A DNA stretch of 64,000 nt from assembly GCA_041391765.1 (NCBI GenBank), contig JAWKNJ010000021.1:46689-110688 (forward strand), in the 5' to 3' direction. This document shows, piece after piece, positions 21,419 through 30,591 of the stretch. Both the position numbers and the translations under genes were made by a program. The number at the start of each line of letters is the position of its first letter. Position 1 is the first letter of the stretch. This stretch comes from SHAN690 sp041391765 (lineage in GTDB: Bacteria; Bacteroidota; Bacteroidia; Flavobacteriales_G; Salibacteraceae). Under the pieces are notes generated by a model. The model ran no database searches, was not told the origin of the DNA, and saw only the letters and a program-made list of their open reading frames with translations.

Positions 21419-23935
21419 ATGAAAAACTGCTACGCTTACATCCTTCTTTTATTCCTGTTTTCTGTCTTTTCACAACAACTTATAGCCCAACAGATATCCT
21501 TAGGTTGGGCCCGACAATTTGAAAATCCCACTCAAAACTGTATCAGCCAGGATATTGCAGTGAGTGACTCAGGTTATGTCTATGTGGTTGGTCGATTCGC
21601 TGGAACAACTGATTTCGACCCGGCAGGCGGTGGACTTTCCCTAACTTCTGCTGGATCCGAAGATGCCTTTGTTGCCAAATTGGACCAAAATGGATCCCCA
21701 ATTTGGGTGAGACAATTCGGAAGCACATCTGCGGATAGAGGCTATTCCATTGCTGTGGATGACTCAGGGAATGTTTACTCCATTGGAACATACATTGGCA
21801 CCGTGGACTTTGATCCGGGAGCAGGGACATTTAACATGACAAACTCCAATGGGGGTTATGGTGCCATGTTTATCAGCAAACTTGATGCGAATGGCAATTT
21901 CGTTTGGGCCTTGGAAGTGGATGGCAGCAATTCCATCAATCCGGATGAAATCGTGTTAAATGATTCATTTGACTTATTCATAGTTGGTGCATTTGAAGGT
22001 CCGATGGATTTTAATCCGGGAAGTGCTTACTATCCCCTTAGCTCCGTTAACAGCACCGATGGTTTTGTGCTGCAGCTTGATCGCAATGGGAACTTCATTG
22101 AAGCAATGGCCGTGGTGCAAGGAAATGGACAAAACGCGGTGTCAGACATTGACTTTGATCAATGGGGTAATCGATACATCACCGGAAGCTTTGCTTCCGT
22201 GGCTGATTTCAATCCGAGTGCTGGCACTTTCAACATCACCGGTGTTCAAGACCGAGATGCATTTGTGGTCAAACTTGACGCGAACGGCAATTTCCTGTGG
22301 GCTGAAGCATTTCAAGGCAATGGAAATCAATGGGGAAACGCCATTTGCGTTCATGATTCCGGCACCGTAATTCTGGGGGGTGTGTTTAATACTACCACTG
22401 ATTTTGATCCCGGCACCTCAGTCTTGAACATAACTTCTGCAGGCGCGAGCGACATGTTCGTGTTGCAGCTCGATTCATCCGGTGCCTTGGATTGGGTGAA
22501 ACCCCTAGGCGGAACAAGCTTCGATGACATTTACGACCTCTGGGTGGATGATGAAAAAAATATATATCATACAGGCACCTTCAGTGATTCTGTTGATTTT
22601 GACCCGGATACAGCTACCTATGCTTTGATTGCTGCCGGCAATCTTGACTACTACGTCCAAAAAATGTCGCCAAGCGGGAAACATCTCTGGGCGAGCGGAT
22701 TTGGATCAGCCTATTCAGAATACGCGAATGCCATTGTTACGGGAAGTGATCATTCCGTGTACACCACGGGAATCTTCCGCAGCACGATCGACTTTGATCC
22801 AGACACATCCACCTTCGAATTAACTTCCGGTGCGATCTACCAAGATGGCTTCGTACACAAGCTAATTCAATGCTACAGTTCATCGCAAATCAGCGTACTT
22901 GAATGCGACAGCTTCATAGCTCCAAGTGGCCAGATATTTTACACGAGCGGAACGTATGAGGATGTCATCCCGAACGCGGCCGGATGTGATAGCATCATTA
23001 CGATTCACCTGACGATCGGAGCGAATGAAGGCACCGATTCAATTGGCGTTTGCAGCAGTTACACCTGGCCATTGAATGGACAGACCTACACTGCAACGGG
23101 TGTGTATACCGCCATAACGACCAACAGCAACGGGTGTGATTCAACGGTTACTTTAAAACTGACAATCAATGACGATCCAATTAATACCCAAATTGAGCAC
23201 GCTTGCGGATCTTACACCTGGCCGGTAAATGGCGTGAGTTATTCGGCTAGCGGTGTTTATTCTGAAAGTTTCACAAATGTGCTGGGGTGCGATTCTTCAT
23301 TCATTCTTGATCTAACAATCGGTCAAAATAATTCACAAACAGTCAGCATTTCCGCATGTAATTCATACCTGTGGGCTGCCACAGGATTAGAATATACGAA
23401 CTCAGGAACCTATACCACCACGGTTACAAACGCCAGCGGATGTGATTCAAGCGTCACGCTCGACCTAACCGTCACCTCCATTGACACATCAGTTTCTCAC
23501 ATATCAAACACACTAAGCGCAAATCAAGCAGGCGCTGCTTATCTGTGGCTGGATTGTTGGGACGAATACGAGCCCATTGCCTGGGCAACTTCGCAAACAT
23601 TCAATCCCGGGAGTTCGGGATATTTTGCAGTCGAAATTTCCATGAGCGAATGTGTAGACACTTCCAACTGTCATTTTTTTAGTGTCGTAGGTATTGGTGG
23701 TGAATATGCTGAGAACGCGTTTCGGGTATATCCCAATCCAACTCCTGATATGTTATACCTGTCGATTCCCCATCAAGAAATATTCAAGACTATCATCTAT
23801 GATGTATCGGGCAATCAAGTGATGATCAATTCCAACTCCACTTCACTGGATGTTTCTAACCTGCTTCCCGGGATTTATTCTGTTCAAATAAGTACAAAGA
23901 CATCCTTTTTGTCAGCTACGTTTGTAAAGTTTTGA
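21419..23935 (+). CDS. T9SS-secreted beta-propeller (SBBP repeat) protein
   Basis: The 838-residue exported protein has a signal peptide (YAYILLLFLFSVFSQQLIAQ), then about seven SBBP repeats (residues about 30-480), each with a DSGNVY-type turn and a DFDP or DFNP motif (TDFDPAGGG, VDFDPGAGT, MDFNPGSAY, ADFNPSAGT, TDFDPGTSV, VDFDPDTAT, IDFDPDTST). That fits one seven-bladed propeller with likely Ca2+ sites. Four repeats of about 50-60 residues follow (SGTYE...NAAGCDSIITIHLTI pattern), each with paired cysteines. The C-terminus (FRVYPNPTPDMLYLSI...LLPGIYSVQI) is a type A T9SS sorting domain. It is probably a surface or extracellular protein; the role is unknown. Confidence 0.9.
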   Translation: MKNCYAYILLLFLFSVFSQQLIAQQISLGWARQFENPTQNCISQDIAVSDSGYVYVVGRFAGTTDFDPAGGGLSLTSAGSEDAFVAKLDQNGSPIWVRQFGSTSADRGYSIAVDDSGNVYSIGTYIGTVDFDPGAGTFNMTNSNGGYGAMFISKLDANGNFVWALEVDGSNSINPDEIVLNDSFDLFIVGAFEGPMDFNPGSAYYPLSSVNSTDGFVLQLDRNGNFIEAMAVVQGNGQNAVSDIDFDQWGNRYITGSFASVADFNPSAGTFNITGVQDRDAFVVKLDANGNFLWAEAFQGNGNQWGNAICVHDSGTVILGGVFNTTTDFDPGTSVLNITSAGASDMFVLQLDSSGALDWVKPLGGTSFDDIYDLWVDDEKNIYHTGTFSDSVDFDPDTATYALIAAGNLDYYVQKMSPSGKHLWASGFGSAYSEYANAIVTGSDHSVYTTGIFRSTIDFDPDTSTFELTSGAIYQDGFVHKLIQCYSSSQISVLECDSFIAPSGQIFYTSGTYEDVIPNAAGCDSIITIHLTIGANEGTDSIGVCSSYTWPLNGQTYTATGVYTAITTNSNGCDSTVTLKLTINDDPINTQIEHACGSYTWPVNGVSYSASGVYSESFTNVLGCDSSFILDLTIGQNNSQTVSISACNSYLWAATGLEYTNSGTYTTTVTNASGCDSSVTLDLTVTSIDTSVSHISNTLSANQAGAAYLWLDCWDEYEPIAWATSQTFNPGSSGYFAVEISMSECVDTSNCHFFSVVGIGGEYAENAFRVYPNPTPDMLYLSIPHQEIFKTIIYDVSGNQVMINSNSTSLDVSNLLPGIYSVQISTKTSFLSATFVKF

Positions 23936-24513
23936 GCAAAAAAGAACCTCAACAATTCTGCCCCGAAAGCCTCGAACAATGGCGACAATGGCTGCAGGAA
24001 AACCATAAAATCGCAGCGGCTGTTTGGCTCATTCAATACAAAAAAGGAAGCTCAAAACCGGTCATCCCGTGGAGCGATGCAGTTGATGAGGCATTGTGTT
24101 TCGGCTGGATCGATAGTATCCGGAGGCCAATGGATGAAGAATGCTTCCAGCAGTACTTCAGCCCACGAAAACCGCAAAGTATCTGGTCCAAAATCAACAA
24201 GGATAAAGTGGAGCGACTAGCAGCGGAAGGCCGCATGACCGAAGCCGGACTCGAGTGCATTCGCGTTGCCAAAGAAAATGGCTCGTGGTCATTCTTTGAT
24301 GACGTAGAAAACCTTGTTGTTCCGCAAGACCTTGAAGCAGCGCTAGCCAAACAAGATGCAGCCAACGCATTCTTTCAAGCCCAGAGCAAGTCCACCAAAA
24401 AGCGAATGCTCGCTTGGGTCGTGATGGCCAAAAGGCCGGAAACTCGAGAGAAGCGTGTGATGATCATTGTGAAAAACGCCACTAAGCAACAGGTCCCCAA
24501 AGAGTTATCGTAA
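23932..24513 (+). CDS. YdeI/OmpD-associated family protein
   Basis: The 193-residue cytosolic protein starts with TTG overlapping the stop of the T9SS gene (TTGA), so the two may be co-translated. The family core is clear: LEQWRQWLQENHKIAAAVWLIQYKKGS, then VDEALCFGWIDSIRRPMDEE, YFSPRKPQSIWSKINKDKVERL and a C-terminal YdeI helix ending KRVMIIVKNATKQQ. Function is not established; it is named for an E. coli homologue. It is the second YdeI-type gene in this stretch. Confidence 0.85.
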   Translation: MSKKEPQQFCPESLEQWRQWLQENHKIAAAVWLIQYKKGSSKPVIPWSDAVDEALCFGWIDSIRRPMDEECFQQYFSPRKPQSIWSKINKDKVERLAAEGRMTEAGLECIRVAKENGSWSFFDDVENLVVPQDLEAALAKQDAANAFFQAQSKSTKKRMLAWVVMAKRPETREKRVMIIVKNATKQQVPKELS

Positions 24514-24514
24514 C

Positions 24515-24679
24515 GTGATTCGAGAAGCCACCATCGGTGATATTCAGCAGATTCAACACGTACGAAGGTCTGTTCGTGAAAACATGTTGAGCAACCCGGC
24601 ACTGGTTACCGATCAGCATTGTGAAGATTTTATGAATTGGCGCGCTTTTCAACCAAATCTCGATGGGCATTATGAATAG
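24515..24679 (+). pseudogene. Truncated GNAT acetyltransferase (N-terminal fragment)
   Basis: From GTG at 24515 the frame reads IREATIGDIQQIQHVRRSV and then ENMLSNPALVTDQHCEDFMNW before a stop at 24677. This is the first helix pair of a GNAT N-acetyltransferase; the rest of the domain, including the acetyl-CoA loop, is missing. It lies between the YdeI gene and the end of the minus-strand response regulator. It is best read as a gene remnant. Confidence 0.65.
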
Positions 24680-24750
24680 CCATCCAATCGAACGAAAATC
24701 GAGTTTCGGAAAGTGAATAAAGCCTCGAACGATAAGAGTGGGCGAAACGA

Positions 24751-25503
24751 TTAACGATCCAACCAATCCCTAAAAGCCTGAACCCGTTCACGACTCACAA
24801 TAAAGTCTGCCTTAGAGGGAGACATGATGAGCTTGAGACGTGAGTTGAAGTGGTTGCTCACTTTTGCGATCTGATCAATACAAACCATGGTGCCTCGATT
24901 GATGCGGAAAAACTGTTCATCATTCACCATTTGCTCCACTTGATCCAAGCTAAAATCGATCAGGTGCTTCTCGCCACTAGCAGCAACAATGTGTGTGTAC
25001 CCATCCTCGGAAAAGAAATAAGCGATGTCTGTAGTCTTTACAAATCGAAGCTGATCCCCGACCTTGATCATGAATCGCTCCTTGAACTGTCTTTGGGCAC
25101 CATTTTGAATCATGGCGGCCAGCGCCTGAAGATCAAATTCAGGGGTGCGAAACGCCCTTCGAGCTTTGTTGATGGCTCGGTGCAGCTCTTGCTGATCAAT
25201 AGGCTTTAGGAGATAATCGATGCCATTCACTTTGAACGCCTTGATCGCATAGTTGTCAAATGCCGTGGTAAAAATCAATGGCACGCTCACAGGATTGGAT
25301 TCAAAAATTTCAAAGCTGAGACCATCCGCCAGTTGTATGTCTGTCACAACCAGGTCCGGGGCTTCAAAATTTCGAAACCACGCCATGCCATCTTCCACGC
25401 TGTCAATCACGTCCAGCACTTGAATGCCGGGGTCGATCGCTGCAATCATTTTCTTCAACCGCGTGGAGGCTGGAATCTCGTCTTCGATGATCAGGAGCTT
25501 CAT
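24751..25503 (-). CDS. LytTR-type response regulator
   Basis: The 250-residue regulator has a receiver domain (residues about 1-120) with the acidic pocket EDE (7-9), phosphoacceptor Asp55 in VVTDIQLADG and the conserved Lys in YLLKPID. A LytTR DNA-binding domain follows (about 140-250; FMIKVGDQLRFVKTTDIAYFFSEDGYTHIV...FFRINRGTMVCIDQIAKV). It overlaps the kinase gene by four bases (ATGA), so kinase and regulator are translationally coupled. Together with the TonB receptor gene upstream it forms a receptor-kinase-regulator run. Likely targets, including the receptor gene, cannot be read from the sequence. Confidence 0.93.
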   Translation of the reverse strand: MKLLIIEDEIPASTRLKKMIAAIDPGIQVLDVIDSVEDGMAWFRNFEAPDLVVTDIQLADGLSFEIFESNPVSVPLIFTTAFDNYAIKAFKVNGIDYLLKPIDQQELHRAINKARRAFRTPEFDLQALAAMIQNGAQRQFKERFMIKVGDQLRFVKTTDIAYFFSEDGYTHIVAASGEKHLIDFSLDQVEQMVNDEQFFRINRGTMVCIDQIAKVSNHFNSRLKLIMSPSKADFIVSRERVQAFRDWLDR

Positions 25504-26558
25504 GTCAATTCCATGTTAATGAGTGGCAGTGATACACTAAATTTCTCAAGCGTTGTAATCACCTCAACGCTTTGTCCTGTCAAAAGCTGATATCGACTTT
25601 TGATATTGGCCAACCCTGTTTGTGTGGAGCCATTTACCACTGATTTTTTCTGCAAATTATTGCTCACAATCAAGCCCCCTGAAGTGCCAATATGCATCCG
25701 AATCTGCAGCGGCTTTCCCGTGCTGACCACATTATGCTTAATGGCGTTTTCCAATAAAATCTGAGCAGAAAGCGGGATAATGTGGTCACTCAGGCGTTCT
25801 TCAGGAATGTTGATATCAAACCTTACATTTTCCCCAAACCGCATTTGAAGTAGAAACTTGTAGGATTCAATGCATTCCATTTCTTCACGCAGGGTGATCA
25901 GTTCCTTGTCTTTGATCTCAAGTATGTAGCGATAAACTTTGGAAAGCTTTTGCACAAACTCAACCGCCTTATCCGGTTCGTCATGAATAATGGATGTGAG
26001 CGTATTGAGGCTATTGAATAAAAAATGCGGATTTACTTGGTTCTTAAGCGTTTCTAACTGAGCTTGCATGCTGGCTTTTTTGAACTGCTCCGTTTCGATG
26101 GATGACTGCTTCCATTGCTTCAATGAGTAAACAGCTTCATATACAGAAGTGATGGTGATGGTGATAGTGATGCTAGCCAGGTTCATCACAAATTTGCTCG
26201 GGCCCTTCCCATCATGTGACACTCCAAGAATTTCAGTAATCCAAACAATGCCATGGCATAGAGTTAGGGTAAAGAACAGTATCCACGCTGATTGCCAAAG
26301 GATGCGCTTGTTATTGTCCGGCAATGCAGGAAAACGAGCCCTGAAAAATGCGATTACAATGCGATCAACCTGCCAGTAAATGGTAGTGAAAATGACCGAA
26401 CCAACGACATCCCTCCAGTAGCCATCAAAGTCAACCCAGGGCAACGACTGAAAAAATGCCATCGGCATAAACAGAGAAATCATCGGAATAAGCGACAACT
26501 GAAGCGCGGTGTCGTCAAAACCAAGTAGCTCTCTTATCCCTTTGCCCAATAATTTCAT
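25500..26558 (-). CDS. LytS/AlgZ-type sensor histidine kinase
   Basis: The kinase has four predicted membrane helices in its first 150 residues and then the His_kinase domain with NPHFLFNSLNTL, whose His is the phosphorylation site, and a HATPase region (LSAQILLENAIKHNV, TGLANIKSRYQLL). It lacks a sensing domain outside the membrane, so it may read a signal within the membrane or through a partner. A longer frame from GTG at 26624 exists, but TACATTTG lies six bases before the ATG at 26558, so I chose that start (352 residues). The fourth helix is coded by a hexanucleotide repeat giving an Ile-Thr run. Its 3' end overlaps the regulator. Confidence 0.9.
   Translation of the reverse strand: MKLLGKGIRELLGFDDTALQLSLIPMISLFMPMAFFQSLPWVDFDGYWRDVVGSVIFTTIYWQVDRIVIAFFRARFPALPDNNKRILWQSAWILFFTLTLCHGIVWITEILGVSHDGKGPSKFVMNLASITITITITSVYEAVYSLKQWKQSSIETEQFKKASMQAQLETLKNQVNPHFLFNSLNTLTSIIHDEPDKAVEFVQKLSKVYRYILEIKDKELITLREEMECIESYKFLLQMRFGENVRFDINIPEERLSDHIIPLSAQILLENAIKHNVVSTGKPLQIRMHIGTSGGLIVSNNLQKKSVVNGSTQTGLANIKSRYQLLTGQSVEVITTLEKFSVSLPLINMELT
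26149..26172. repeat. In-frame hexanucleotide repeat in the kinase gene
   Basis: Four near-identical GTGATG units in a row (one base differs) encode, on the minus strand, ITITITIT in the last membrane helix of the kinase. Change by one unit would add or remove two residues without shifting the frame. Confidence 0.6.
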
Positions 26559-26564
26559 TCCGAT

Positions 26565-26572
26565 CAAATGTA
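26565..26572 (-). promoter_or_regulatory. -7 element (TACATTTG) of the sensor kinase gene
   Basis: The minus strand shows TACATTTG six bases before the ATG at 26558, the same arrangement as at glyS and the acyltransferase gene. It suggests an internal promoter so that kinase and regulator can be made without the receptor. A TTG lies 15 bases further upstream, closer than ideal. Confidence 0.45.
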
Positions 26573-26624
26573 TGCCTGTTTCATTAACAAGCCCAGCACC
26601 GAAGCTGTGCTTGCCAATTGCCAC

Positions 26625-28991
26625 TTAGAAATAGATTTTATACTGCACGTCCGGGAAAAATCCGCGTTGGTAGACCGTTCCCACTTCACCCGTGTTTTGG
26701 TTATACCCTTGCTGAAACACGTTTTGCTGATTGGTAATGTTCTGTAAATCCACGCTGAACTGCTGAGAAATTTTTCTCCCGTTGAATCTGAACGTGGTTT
26801 TGAAATCAGTGCGGAAATAGGGATCAAATTGGTTACTGAATGCCCGAGACTCAACCAACTCCTCTTGTCCACTCAATCGCGAAGCCTCCAAGTCAATTGG
26901 AGTGTATCTGCGCCCACCGGCATACGTCACCTTGGTGTCAAATGAAAGGGTTGACTTTTTGCCCAGCTTGAATTCCTTTCCTGCCAAAACATTGCTAACG
27001 TAATTTCCGTTGAATTGTGTGTTGCGCTCTACTCCATCACTGCCTTTATACTTTGACTCAAATAAGGAATTTGTCAATAAAAAGTAGTACCCGTTATTGA
27101 AGAAACGCTCCAGTGTGATTTCCAATCCATAGTTATAACCAGTGCCTTCATTGGCCAGCCCCGTCCGATCAGGAAGAATAAAGTCCGCACCTGCATTCAA
27201 CATCGAAAACGATGAGGAGAAGGTGTCCACCGGAATATTGTACAGGTATTGGTAATAAACTTCTGTTTTCAACCGGATGTTTTCAGTGACAAAAAAGTCA
27301 TGTCCCAGCACGGTATGTATAGACTTTGTAAAATCCAAGTCTTTGTTCGGGAGGTATGACTCGCCACTGACATCTGTCTCTTTAATGAAATAAACGGTGA
27401 TGGGTTGCAACTGGCTGTGGTGCCCTACGCCCGCATTCAACGTGTGGCGTGAGTTAATCGCATACTTCAGGCCCAGCCTTGGTTCAACCATATGACTGTT
27501 GTTGAGCAAAAATGACTGCGAATGCAAGCCACTGTTTAGTGTCCACTTTTCATTGAACCTATGCTGCCATTGGGCATATCCCTGCATCAATGCAGCGCCT
27601 GATCGGTAGTCAGAAATGGTAACAAACGATCCATAATCTAAACGAACACTATCCAAAATGTCAAACGCATAGTAGTCTCCAATTATGCCAGCCGAAACGG
27701 TATTCTTAGCATTAAGCTTCCGATTGAGCTTCAAGTTGGCACTGTATTTCACCTGCTGGCGGTCAAATCCGAAAAGAGGATATAAGTCATTTGTCTCCGA
27801 ACCTACCGAATCACCCGTGCCAATGGTCTTAGAGCCACTTGCTGCCAGAACCAACTTGTAATACGCGTTTTCGCTAAAATAGAATTGATGTGAAGCCCCT
27901 ACCACAGCAGTGCTCGATGCAAATTCGGTTCGACTGGTCCCATCGGAATACAAATTGGTTGAATCATTTCCATCGGGAGCAAACTCAATTGAACTGGTTC
28001 CTCCAATGCCCCAAACGGTGAAGCTACCTGCGTTTTGCGTTGGCATATTGAGCTTAAAGGTCAAGTCCTGGTACTCAGGCACGGCTGTTCCGGTTCCTAA
28101 ATCGACCCCAATTGCATTGAACACACCCAACGTGGAGTATCGATAATTAACGAGGTATGACCCCAATCCACCCTTTTTAAATGGGCCTTCTGCACCCAAT
28201 TCAAATCCATTGAACCCTACCTGGCCAAGGTATTCACGTTTGTCGCTATTACCTGGCCTCAGTTTCAAATCGAAGACTCCACTCAAGGCATTACCATAAT
28301 CGGCCGTCCAGGCAGATGTCATAAAATCGGAGTTAGACATGTTGTTAATGTTGAGCATACTCACGGGACCGCCTGTGGTTCCGAGCGATGAAAAATGATT
28401 GGGACTTGGAATGTCGATTCCCTCCATGCGCCAAAGCACGCCAGTGGGTGAATTCCCGCGAATGATGATGTCATTTCTGCTATCAGAAGCTCCACTAACT
28501 CCTGCAAAATTCTGGGCCATCCGTGCTGGGTCCTGCAATGCCCCGCTATAGCGTTGAGCCTCCTCAACACTAAACTGTCGAGCCGAAACGGTCGCCATTT
28601 TATTCAAGCTCTCACGTTTATCTGCCTGGCCAGTAATGACCACCTCGTTCAATTCTCCGATGGTTTCAACCAGTGCTATGTTCAAGTCAAGTTCCTTACC
28701 GGAATTAACCAGTAAATTGCCCACTGTAGCCATTTCATAGCCCAAAAAACTGACTTGGATTGTATGTCGGCCAATAGGCACATTTTCTAATCGAAACTTA
28801 CCGTTCATGTCAGTGCTGGCTCCGATCAATGGATCGCTGCCAACAAGGATCACATTGACCCCCGGCATGGTGAATTGAGATTGTTTGTCCACAACAGTAC
28901 CCTTGATGGTCGATGTGAGATCTTGTGTCCAACCACTCGTGGTGACCAGAGTCAGTAGGATAAATAATTTGAATGATTTCATACTGTGCAT
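26625..28991 (-). CDS. TonB-dependent receptor with CarboxypepD_reg-like domain
   Basis: The 788-residue receptor has a signal peptide (MKSFKLFILLTLVTTSGWTQ from the fourth residue, which may be the true start at 28982), a carboxypeptidase-regulatory-like domain (STIKGTVVDKQSQFTMPGVNVIL...SFLGYEMA, about 25-110), a plug with NDIIIRGNSPTGVLWRMEGIDIPSPNHFSSLGTTGG, and a barrel ending QYKIYF. The wording of the plug is common to many Bacteroidota receptors of unknown ligand. The LytS kinase and LytTR regulator follow on the same strand, unlike the usual SusC/D pairing, and there is no SusD here. Confidence 0.9.
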   Translation of the reverse strand: MHSMKSFKLFILLTLVTTSGWTQDLTSTIKGTVVDKQSQFTMPGVNVILVGSDPLIGASTDMNGKFRLENVPIGRHTIQVSFLGYEMATVGNLLVNSGKELDLNIALVETIGELNEVVITGQADKRESLNKMATVSARQFSVEEAQRYSGALQDPARMAQNFAGVSGASDSRNDIIIRGNSPTGVLWRMEGIDIPSPNHFSSLGTTGGPVSMLNINNMSNSDFMTSAWTADYGNALSGVFDLKLRPGNSDKREYLGQVGFNGFELGAEGPFKKGGLGSYLVNYRYSTLGVFNAIGVDLGTGTAVPEYQDLTFKLNMPTQNAGSFTVWGIGGTSSIEFAPDGNDSTNLYSDGTSRTEFASSTAVVGASHQFYFSENAYYKLVLAASGSKTIGTGDSVGSETNDLYPLFGFDRQQVKYSANLKLNRKLNAKNTVSAGIIGDYYAFDILDSVRLDYGSFVTISDYRSGAALMQGYAQWQHRFNEKWTLNSGLHSQSFLLNNSHMVEPRLGLKYAINSRHTLNAGVGHHSQLQPITVYFIKETDVSGESYLPNKDLDFTKSIHTVLGHDFFVTENIRLKTEVYYQYLYNIPVDTFSSSFSMLNAGADFILPDRTGLANEGTGYNYGLEITLERFFNNGYYFLLTNSLFESKYKGSDGVERNTQFNGNYVSNVLAGKEFKLGKKSTLSFDTKVTYAGGRRYTPIDLEASRLSGQEELVESRAFSNQFDPYFRTDFKTTFRFNGRKISQQFSVDLQNITNQQNVFQQGYNQNTGEVGTVYQRGFFPDVQYKIYF

Positions 28992-29343
28992 GGATTTTTT
29001 GGTGAGCCAAAACTCATCCAGCCTGCCCGGTTGGCGTCAAGAATTCCGGTGAACTGTCGAATTCGTTGGTTGAATTGTAATACAATTGAGTTCAAGAAGT
29101 TGCATTCTGAAACCACATTTGAACCCCCTATTCAGTTTTTAAGCTAGGGTAGAAAAGGTTCATAGGCTGGATGGACCAATAAATGCTATTAGATTGCTCC
29201 GATTGTAAACCACGGGCGATCGCGTAAATCTGAAAGCTCAGCTTTGTGATCTGGCTCTTTTGTTTTCATGCAAATTCTCATCTTGTCCGCTGACAATCCC
29301 GTGACAAAGTGAAAAATCAATCAGAAGATTTTCGCGCCCGATT
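28992..29343. other. Divergent intergenic region between receptor and hemA
   Basis: No gene or RNA is seen in these 352 bases. It must hold the promoters of the receptor operon (minus) and hemA (plus). I saw neither a full TTG-TAnnTTTG promoter nor a strong terminator or riboswitch. Confidence 0.5.
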
Positions 29344-30591
29344 TTGAAACAATTCAAACTCATAGCACTCACGCATCGTTCATTGGGGCTCGACTTGGTC
29401 GGGAAGTTCCATGTTGAACCGGATCGACAGGCAGAGTTTTTCGCGCCCCACTTGGATGCGTTGCATATTCGAGAGTTTGTTTTTCTTTCTACATGTAACC
29501 GTGTAGAGTTCCTTTTTAGAACAACGGAAGAGGCGAATTCAGAATACGTACTCGCTTTTTTGCAGTCCTTTTACCCCCATCTGAACAGCGGTCAAATCGA
29601 AAAGGCACATGAGTCTGCTCGATCCTATGAGGGGCTTGATGCGGTTCGCCATCTTTTCCACGTAGCCAGCTCACTGGATTCTCTGGTCGTAGGCGAACGG
29701 GAGATCATTACCCAAGTCCGAAATGCATACAATCGGGCTCATGATGCAGGTATGACGGGCGACTTCACTCGCATCGCCATCACAAAGGCAATCGAATGTG
29801 CCAAACAGGTTTACACCGAAACGAAGATTGCCGCCAAGCCGATTTCCGTAGTGAATCTTGGTTATCGAAAGCTTTTGGAAAGAAACCTGAACAGCGATCA
29901 AAGCGTTGCGTTCATAGGTGCCGGACAGACCATTGAAGCTATCGCTGGCAACCTGAAAGAATACAATTTTAAGAGCACCAAAGTGTTCAACCGAACATTG
30001 GAAAAAGCCGAAGTCCTGGCGAAAAATTTACGCGGAAGAGGCCACGCACTTCAGGATTTGGAGCACGAGATTGGTGATTTTGATATACTCATTACGTGCA
30101 CTGGGTCAGAGGAGCCCATCATTGATTCTAGATTATTTGAGCGGATATGCGAAGGTTCAGCAAAACCGAAAATCATACTTGACTTAGCCATCCCACACGA
30201 CATCGATTGGCAAGTCGTCCGCGACTTTGATGTGGACTACATCAGTATTGACAGCCTGAAAGAAGAAGCCCGTGAGAACCTAAAGGCCAGAGAACAAGAG
30301 ATTTTTCAATGCGAAACCTTGGTTGAAAAACGACTGCAAGAATTTGAAGCAGCCTTCAAAACTCGCAAGTTGGAGCTTGCCATGGCCGAGGTGCCTCGAT
30401 TGATGAAGGAAATCAAGACCAACGCATTGACCCACACGTTTTCGAGCCGCATCAATGAGTTGGACGAAACTAGCAAAGAGCTGCTGATCGAAATCCTTGA
30501 CCACCTAGAGAAAAAGTACATTTCGCTGCCAATGAAAATGGCGAAGCAAGTGATCTTAGACAAGGATTTAAAAGACCCTGTCATTGAATAG
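29344..30591 (+). CDS. hemA: Glutamyl-tRNA reductase
   Basis: HemA reduces glutamyl-tRNA to glutamate-1-semialdehyde, the first committed step of C5 tetrapyrrole synthesis. The 415-residue product has STCNRVEF (catalytic Cys), SLDSLVVGEREIITQVRNAY, an NADPH domain (SVAFIGAGQTIEAIAGNL, VFNRTLEKAEVLA) and the C-terminal dimerisation helices. It starts with TTG; the family start (LIALTHRSLGLDLVGKFHV) supports this. The hemC-hemD fusion begins inside its last codons (eight-base overlap), so the pair is coupled. Confidence 0.97.
   Translation: MKQFKLIALTHRSLGLDLVGKFHVEPDRQAEFFAPHLDALHIREFVFLSTCNRVEFLFRTTEEANSEYVLAFLQSFYPHLNSGQIEKAHESARSYEGLDAVRHLFHVASSLDSLVVGEREIITQVRNAYNRAHDAGMTGDFTRIAITKAIECAKQVYTETKIAAKPISVVNLGYRKLLERNLNSDQSVAFIGAGQTIEAIAGNLKEYNFKSTKVFNRTLEKAEVLAKNLRGRGHALQDLEHEIGDFDILITCTGSEEPIIDSRLFERICEGSAKPKIILDLAIPHDIDWQVVRDFDVDYISIDSLKEEARENLKAREQEIFQCETLVEKRLQEFEAAFKTRKLELAMAEVPRLMKEIKTNALTHTFSSRINELDETSKELLIEILDHLEKKYISLPMKMAKQVILDKDLKDPVIE

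Noticed and set aside
21419..23935. CRISPR-like or phage tail repeats in the T9SS protein gene
   Set aside because: The repeats are protein-level SBBP and cysteine repeats with diverged DNA; spacing and sequence do not fit a CRISPR array.
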